NCBI RefSeq assembly: GCF_003432065.1
Contig: NZ_QWDE01000001.1
Coordinates: 868,001 to 932,000 of the forward strand
Direction of reading: 5' to 3'
Source: Mucilaginibacter terrenus
GTDB lineage: Bacteria; Bacteroidota; Bacteroidia; Sphingobacteriales; Sphingobacteriaceae
DNA: 64,000 bases
Shown here: piece by piece, positions 59,010-64,000 of the stretch
Position numbering within the stretch: the first letter of the stretch is position 1
Layout of the letters: every line of letters starts with the position of its first letter
Notes under the pieces: generated by a model
The model's database searches: none
The model's input: only the letters and a program-made list of their open reading frames with translations
Told to the model about the DNA's origin: nothing
Made by a program: the position numbers and the translations under genes

Positions 59010-59573
59010 TTAGAAAACATCATCGATTGTTTCACAAATTATATGACCAATAAGAATATGCATTTCCTGAATTCTGGCGGTAGTGTTAGACGGGATTACA
59101 ATATTCAAGTCGCAGTGCTGGTTCATATTACCACCTCTTTGTCCGGAAAGCCCGATAGTTTTGCAGCCCAATTCACGACCTTTAATTAAACCGTTTATGA
59201 CGCTGAGGCTATTGCCGCTGGAAGATAAGCCAATAATTACATCGCCTTTTACCGCAAGGCCTGCAACCTGCCGCTCAAACACCCTTTCATAGCCATAATC
59301 ATTGGCTATGGCGGTGATTGCAGATGTATCAGTTGTTAATGCTATTGCGGGCAGCGACCGGCGTTCTTTAACAAAGCGGCCAACGAATTCTGCGGCTATG
59401 TGTTGAGCGTCTGCAGCACTGCCGCCGTTTCCAAAAAGTAGTACCTTATTACCTCTTTTGCTACAATCAATTACTACTTGGCATACTTTCTCAATGGTGC
59501 CTTTTAACTGTGCTAGTGTTGCTTGAGCAACCTCTATATGATCTTGAAAAACACTGTCAATTTTTTCTGTCAT
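59010..59573 (-). CDS. gmhA: Sedoheptulose-7-phosphate isomerase
   Basis: A 187-aa SIS-fold isomerase making D-glycero-D-manno-heptose-7-phosphate. NKVLLFGNGGSAADAQHIAA and GDVIIGLSSSGNSLSVING match GmhA, with conserved active-site residues in HIAAEFVGRF and the C-terminal HILIGHIICETID, which holds the zinc His. First step of heptose synthesis; abuts hldD (1 base). Confidence 0.93.
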   Translation of the reverse strand: MTEKIDSVFQDHIEVAQATLAQLKGTIEKVCQVVIDCSKRGNKVLLFGNGGSAADAQHIAAEFVGRFVKERRSLPAIALTTDTSAITAIANDYGYERVFERQVAGLAVKGDVIIGLSSSGNSLSVINGLIKGRELGCKTIGLSGQRGGNMNQHCDLNIVIPSNTTARIQEMHILIGHIICETIDDVF

Positions 59574-59574
59574 C

Positions 59575-60594
59575 TTAGTAATAAACTTCTTCAGCTAAAT
59601 AATTTTTTACGTAATCGTAAATTCCTTCTTCAAGCGTGTAAAACTTATCAGTATAACCTGCAGCTTGTAATTTTTGCATATTTGCCTCAGTAAAATATTG
59701 ATATTTCTCACGTATATCCTCTGGCATATTTATGAAAACAATAATAGGCTCTGTATCCAGTGCGTTATAAGTCGCAGTTACCAAGTCATAAAAGCTCCTG
59801 GCCTTACCTGTGCCTAAATTGTACAAGCCACTTTCAGCCAATGTCCATTTACCAATGGTCATCATTTTCAGCATCCAGTACATCACTTTTAGTAAGTCTT
59901 TCACATATATAAAGTCGCGAAGTTGCTGACCATCTTCAAACTCCTTACGATGACTCCTAAAAAGTTTAACTACCCCGCTTTGTTTTATCTGATTATAAGA
60001 ATGCCAAATAACGCTTGCCATACGGCCTTTATGATATTCGTTAGGCCCGTAAACATTGAAAAACTTCAACCCTGCCCATGCAGATGGGGTAAATGTTTGT
60101 GCAAGCGCCCATTTGTCAAACTCATTTTTGCTTACTCCATAGGGGTTTAAGGGCTCAAGGTGGCTTACAATTTTGTGATCATCATCATATCCAAATTCGC
60201 CTGCACCGTAAGTTGCTGCTGAAGATGCATATATAAGCGGAATACTTTTTTCTGCACAATAATTCCAAACCGCCTTTGAATATTCAACATTTAACTTTTG
60301 GTGTACACTGTAATCAAACTCTGTGGTGTCGGTGCGCGCACCAAGATGTATAATGGCGCTGATATCGCCGGTAAATGCCCCCAGCCAATCAAACAAATTA
60401 CATCGTTCTACCTGTTCAACAAACTTTTTGCTTTCCCAATTGGGCTTTTTACCATCTGATGTAAATTCATCAACCAGCACCAGGTTATCGAGCCCTAAAT
60501 TATTTAGGAATTGAACCATGCACGACCCAATGAAGCCAGCGGCCCCTGTTACTATTATAACAGGTTTACTATCTGTCAAAACGTTCATCGGCAA
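59575..60594 (-). CDS. hldD: ADP-L-glycero-D-manno-heptose-6-epimerase
   Basis: A 339-aa extended-SDR epimerase. VTGAAGFIGSCMVQFLNNLG is the Rossmann motif, STSAATYG-like IYASSAATYGAG the catalytic region and NPYGVSKNEFDKWA the YxxxK motif. LRDFIYVKDLLKVMYWML and YNLGTGKARSFYDLV are HldD-specific. Catalyses the last heptose step. It overlaps the end of hldA by 26 bases. Confidence 0.93.
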   Translation of the reverse strand: MPMNVLTDSKPVIIVTGAAGFIGSCMVQFLNNLGLDNLVLVDEFTSDGKKPNWESKKFVEQVERCNLFDWLGAFTGDISAIIHLGARTDTTEFDYSVHQKLNVEYSKAVWNYCAEKSIPLIYASSAATYGAGEFGYDDDHKIVSHLEPLNPYGVSKNEFDKWALAQTFTPSAWAGLKFFNVYGPNEYHKGRMASVIWHSYNQIKQSGVVKLFRSHRKEFEDGQQLRDFIYVKDLLKVMYWMLKMMTIGKWTLAESGLYNLGTGKARSFYDLVTATYNALDTEPIIVFINMPEDIREKYQYFTEANMQKLQAAGYTDKFYTLEEGIYDYVKNYLAEEVYY

Positions 60595-61546
60595 TTTTTT
60601 GGTGTATCTCGTTTAAAGTGGCGGTAGCGCTACCTACTTTACTTACAACTATCGCAGCAGCTTGATTTGCGAACTTACAGGCTTCGTAAATACTTTCGCC
60701 GGATGCCAGCGCAACTCCCAATGCTGCCAGAACAGTGTCGCCAGCACCGGTTACATCAACAACGTCAAGAGCCCGGGTAGATATAATCTCAAGTTTATTG
60801 TTATTGAAGATAGCTATACCATCTTCTGACAGCGTTACAACTACACTTTCACATGCTGTAATTTCCTGTATTTTAGCACAAGCCGCTAATAGCGTATCAT
60901 TATCAGTAATGTTTATACCAGATGCTATAACAGCCTCTTTGCGGTTTGGCTTGATAATATTTACTCCTTTGTATTTAGAAAATTCTAACCCCTTAGGATC
61001 TACCAGGGTCATTACTCCTTGCTGGCGACATATATCAATTACACCTTCTAACAAGGTCGGAGTTAAAAGCCCTTTGTTGTAATCAGATATTAAAACAATG
61101 TCGTACTCCTTTACAATTTGTTGAAGTTTGCTTAAAATTTGCTGCCCTTTTTCAGGAGCTACTGGTATAGTTACCTCGCGATCTAACCGGATTAGCTGGT
61201 GATTAGCTACCAACACACGTGATTTTACTATAGTGCAACGGTCAGAGTCTTTAACTATCCCATTTAAAGATATTCCAAATGCAGAAAGTTCGTTAAGTAC
61301 TATATCTGCTTTGTCATCATCTCCTACTATGCCTATGATAGTGGGCAGACAATTGAGAGCTACAAGGTTCTTTACCACATTGCCTGCACCGCCAAGTGTA
61401 AACGATTCCCTGGAAATTTCTACAACAGGGACCGGTGCTTCCGGAGAAATGCGGTTGCAGGTTCCGTATATGTAGTGATCAAGCATAAGATCACCTATTA
61501 CAAGTATTTTGGTGTTTGTAATTTCGGCTACCATAGTTATTTCCAA
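60569..61546 (-). CDS. hldA: D-glycero-beta-D-manno-heptose-7-phosphate kinase
   Basis: A 325-aa pfkB-type kinase equivalent to the first half of E. coli HldE; no nucleotidyltransferase domain follows. ILVIGDLMLDHYIYGTCNRI, SPEAPVPVVEI and the ATP/anion site DVVDVTGAGDTVLAALGVAL are typical. The phosphatase gmhB and the nucleotidyltransferase are not in the window. It overlaps the upstream GT2 gene by 10 bases. Confidence 0.93.
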   Translation of the reverse strand: MEITMVAEITNTKILVIGDLMLDHYIYGTCNRISPEAPVPVVEISRESFTLGGAGNVVKNLVALNCLPTIIGIVGDDDKADIVLNELSAFGISLNGIVKDSDRCTIVKSRVLVANHQLIRLDREVTIPVAPEKGQQILSKLQQIVKEYDIVLISDYNKGLLTPTLLEGVIDICRQQGVMTLVDPKGLEFSKYKGVNIIKPNRKEAVIASGINITDNDTLLAACAKIQEITACESVVVTLSEDGIAIFNNNKLEIISTRALDVVDVTGAGDTVLAALGVALASGESIYEACKFANQAAAIVVSKVGSATATLNEIHQKIADERFDR

Positions 61547-62466
61547 TAAAAACCGTGCATGGACAGTTTTGTTACGACACTTACCGGCAACCTTTTGTAA
61601 AACCTGCCGCTGTTATACCCCATCCATTTAGCAAATACCGAAGCAATTGACTTAAAAATGCTCAACTTATCATGTTTCATTACATAACCGATCTCGGACT
61701 TTACAAATTTTAAACCTTCCCCTCCGGCTTTTCCAAAATCGTTTAAGAGCCATATGTTTTGTTCGTGAAAAACTCTCGTATCAAAGTAGCGACGGAATTC
61801 CTGCCCTAATGTATAAGTATGGGAGTGACGCACAGTAGCATTGGCAACATAAGCTTTTTTTTGACCTGCCTGCAGCAATTTAGCGGCTACAATTGCGTCC
61901 TCTCCCATTATAGAGTCAGATGGAAACCCACTAACGCTCATCAATGCAGACCGTCTGTAAGCTGAAAAAGAATTTGAACAGAAAAATATCCTGAAGCCCA
62001 ATTTTTCTTTATCCTTTATAGAAAGTACTTCAGATACAGGAGGATAGTTGTATAAGCGAGCGTGCGTCTCAAGCGTTTTAGACCCTTTGTGCGGTAATTG
62101 CCTGCCGTAGGCAATACCTACCTGATCGTCGGTTTCAAATATATTAACTATATTTCGAAGGCTCATTGGGTCAGCCAAAATAGCGTCCTGCGTAAGAAAT
62201 ACACATACGTCAACACCTTCTACTCTATCAACTAATAACTGCCTTGTAGCACCATGATTAAATTCAGCTTTAGGGATGGTAATCACCTCAAATCCGTATT
62301 CAGCAGCCAACCTAACGGTATTATCTGACGAGCCGGAGTCTACAATTACTTTGCGCTCTGGTGTTAATGTTTGCGCCATTACGCTTTTCAACACTTCACT
62401 CCACAACGCACCAGCATTGTAAGTAGGAATAAGTAAAGCCGTTTTTACTTGTTTTGTCATGCGCAA
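61537..62466 (-). CDS. Family-2 glycosyltransferase
   Basis: A 309-aa GT-A enzyme, rhamnosyltransferase-like. LLIPTYNAGALWSEVLKSVM and VDSGSSDNTVRLAAEYGFEV bind the nucleotide sugar; FLTQDAILADPMSLRNIV holds the DxD-equivalent region. It is 5 bases after the GT4 gene. The added sugar is unknown. Confidence 0.88.
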   Translation of the reverse strand: MRMTKQVKTALLIPTYNAGALWSEVLKSVMAQTLTPERKVIVDSGSSDNTVRLAAEYGFEVITIPKAEFNHGATRQLLVDRVEGVDVCVFLTQDAILADPMSLRNIVNIFETDDQVGIAYGRQLPHKGSKTLETHARLYNYPPVSEVLSIKDKEKLGFRIFFCSNSFSAYRRSALMSVSGFPSDSIMGEDAIVAAKLLQAGQKKAYVANATVRHSHTYTLGQEFRRYFDTRVFHEQNIWLLNDFGKAGGEGLKFVKSEIGYVMKHDKLSIFKSIASVFAKWMGYNSGRFYKRLPVSVVTKLSMHGFYWK

Positions 62467-62471
62467 AATTA

Positions 62472-63497
62472 TTAGTTTCTAAACTGGTCTATTATATCCC
62501 ATGTTTGAGCTGACGTTTTTTTCCAGTTGAAAAACTTCGCCCTTTCTTTACCTTTTTCACCCATTTTTTTTCTGGCTTCATCATCTTCAAAATATTTTAG
62601 CATGCCCGCCTCTATCTCTGCTAAACTATAGGGGTCAACTAATAAACCAGCATCTGAGATCACTTCTGGTATGGCTGTCTTGTTGCCAGCTAATACCGGA
62701 CACCCAGTTGCCATAGCTTCTAACGGAGGTAATCCAAAACCCTCATAAAAAGACAGGTAGGCAAAAAACATAGCGTTAGTATAAAGCCATGGTATATGTT
62801 CATCGCTAACGTGCCCAGTAAAGTATACACGTTCTGGAATCTCGTCAATATTATTAGAGGAAAACACCAAAGGGCTTCCTTTTTTCCCAACAACAACTAA
62901 ACCAACATCTTCTGGTATTTTATGTAATATGTTTTTCCAAGCTTTTAACAAGAGAGGTAAATTTTTACGGGGTTCTAAAGATCCGAGCGACAACACGTAT
63001 CTATTAAACGGGATACTGAGCGGCGCGCTTTCACCTGTTAAAAAGTCATGGTTTACGCCATTATAAACAACTGATATTTTACTTTCTGGTATATCTATGT
63101 GTTCCAGTATCGTTTGCTTGGTAAAATCGGAGATTGCAATAATATGTTTTACCTGTTTACCAAGTCGTGGTAAAAGCTGCTGATACCATTTAGCGAAGTA
63201 TTTGTTTATCCACTCGGGATGTTGCAACGGAACAACATCATGTATAACAACCACCTGGTTTTTAACAGCTAATGGCCCTGTAATGCTTGGGCTAAATAGC
63301 AGGCGTCCTTTTAACAAGCCGGGCAAGTAAAGCTGCTCCCACATATGGCCTTTGAAACCGCGTGCAATATCAGGTGACGGTGCTACCTCTTCTATCATGT
63401 CCGGCGGAAAACCGGAAAGTACTTCCTGTGTGTAACGTTGTATACCGGTCAGGGCTGTGATCATGCATCGTACATTACATACTACTTTAGTATCCAT
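62472..63497 (-). CDS. Family-4 glycosyltransferase
   Basis: A 341-aa GT-B enzyme. GSLEPRKNLPLLLKAWKN is the nucleotide-sugar region, VVGKKG the strand after it and YEGFGLPPLEAMATGCPVLA the conserved E-x7-E motif. KISVVYNGVNHDFL is the middle domain start. It probably extends a lipid-linked repeat unit. Confidence 0.92.
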   Translation of the reverse strand: MDTKVVCNVRCMITALTGIQRYTQEVLSGFPPDMIEEVAPSPDIARGFKGHMWEQLYLPGLLKGRLLFSPSITGPLAVKNQVVVIHDVVPLQHPEWINKYFAKWYQQLLPRLGKQVKHIIAISDFTKQTILEHIDIPESKISVVYNGVNHDFLTGESAPLSIPFNRYVLSLGSLEPRKNLPLLLKAWKNILHKIPEDVGLVVVGKKGSPLVFSSNNIDEIPERVYFTGHVSDEHIPWLYTNAMFFAYLSFYEGFGLPPLEAMATGCPVLAGNKTAIPEVISDAGLLVDPYSLAEIEAGMLKYFEDDEARKKMGEKGKERAKFFNWKKTSAQTWDIIDQFRN

Positions 63498-63514
63498 TAG
63501 TGAAAATATTAAGA

Positions 63515-64000
63515 TTATGGCATCATGGGAGTCGAATCAACGGCACGTTTTTGCACCCTTTTCTTTCCGACCTTTATAAATAAGTAATATATTATTATAG
63601 CGGGTAATGAGTAAATACTGATTAAGTAGAAGTTGACGAAAAAGCCAGCAATATTATTAAACGCAAATTGTATTAGGAAAAATGTAAAATAACCTAATGA
63701 ATTTCCTTGTAAGAGGTTTGCTATTCTCTTAAACTTTTTTACCACATAGCCTAATAAAAAGCCTGAAGTAAAAGGCAACATGATAACCCCAAACCAACTA
63801 AAACTTACATAGCCCCAGACTGATGGCGGCAGTCTAAGCCCCCCTGACGCTATTTGTGTTATATCGTTCGTATCATTTAAAACAAGTAGTGTATAAACAG
63901 ATGGGTTCCAGGGAAAGTTAAACGGTATTAGTCCGCCAACGTATGTAAGTCCGTAGGTGTATTTGTTTCCTGCAGTTACAAATGCATTTAAGAACTGAAG
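63515..64000 (-). CDS. O-antigen-polymerase-like membrane protein, C-terminal part
   Basis: The frame is open to base 64000, so the 5' end lies outside the window; the visible part is about 161 residues. LPPSVWGYVSFSWFGVIMLP, FTSGFLLGYVVKKFKRIANL and FFLIQFAFNNIAGFFVNFYL are membrane helices. The pattern resembles oligosaccharide-repeat-unit polymerases (Wzy type), consistent with the neighbours. The polymerase call is tentative. Confidence 0.6.
   Translation of the reverse strand, partial: LQFLNAFVTAGNKYTYGLTYVGGLIPFNFPWNPSVYTLLVLNDTNDITQIASGGLRLPPSVWGYVSFSWFGVIMLPFTSGFLLGYVVKKFKRIANLLQGNSLGYFTFFLIQFAFNNIAGFFVNFYLISIYSLPAIIIYYLFIKVGKKRVQKRAVDSTPMMP

Noticed and set aside
1..64000. CRISPR arrays, rRNA or insertion sequences
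   Set aside because: No regularly spaced repeat array, rRNA sequence or transposase with inverted repeats was seen.

Overview
The window looks like the chromosome of a Bacteroidota bacterium, most likely a Sphingobacteriaceae member of the Mucilaginibacter/Pedobacter type. The reasons are several promoter-like TAnnTTTG -7 elements, A-rich leaders without clear Shine-Dalgarno sequences, DUF4142, DUF6580 and Bacteroidota-style small lipoproteins, and a Bacteroidota-type tyrosine recombinase. Family placement is inference; no 16S gene is present.

Bases 1-32.8 kb are ordinary chromosome: an MFS transporter fragment, hemF, gyrA, two exported TPR proteins, an SDR, a MATE exporter, an HDAC-like deacetylase, a bestrophin, kynU, a DNA-3-methyladenine glycosylase and a free-methionine-sulfoxide reductase. 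A cobalamin locus follows (B12 riboswitch, btuB, a DUF6580 membrane protein, then a sirtuin and a DUF71 PP-loop enzyme on the same strand). After it come a serine hydrolase, a COQ10/START-like protein, a DegT-type aminotransferase homolog, small envelope and stress proteins, a wax-synthase-like MBOAT pair, a CBS protein and a luciferase-like oxidoreductase.

Bases 32.9-56.65 kb hold an integrated element of about 23.7 kb in tRNA-Leu(TAG), bounded by a perfect 15-bp direct repeat. A tyrosine integrase sits at the left end; a helix-turn-helix repressor and an exported moron-type protein sit at the right end. Between them, nearly all genes run leftward: small early genes, a TOPRIM/SF3 primase-helicase, a Dam-type methylase, a GTTAC-repeat/AT-rich region that looks like a replication origin, a small packaging-type ATPase, and a long block of virion and lysis candidates. 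That block has at least a dozen small single-pass membrane proteins, a 256-aa capsid candidate, a zincin, two tandem glucosaminidases, spike-like beta proteins, an SGNH-hydrolase spike, a holin-like protein and a GIY-YIG protein. I see no large terminase, portal, tape-measure or sheath gene. With the small FtsK/HerA/A32-like ATPase and the membrane proteins, this suggests a temperate, tailless, membrane-containing icosahedral virus. This is the most interesting system in the window. One glucosaminidase ends at an A9 tract whose -1 frame continues directly into a transmembrane helix, suggesting a frameshift-made membrane-anchored form.

Bases 56.7-64 kb return to chromosome: a BtuF-like binding protein and a leftward envelope-polysaccharide cluster (polyprenyl glycosylphosphotransferase, gmhA, hldD, hldA, two glycosyltransferases and a partial O-antigen-polymerase-like membrane protein).
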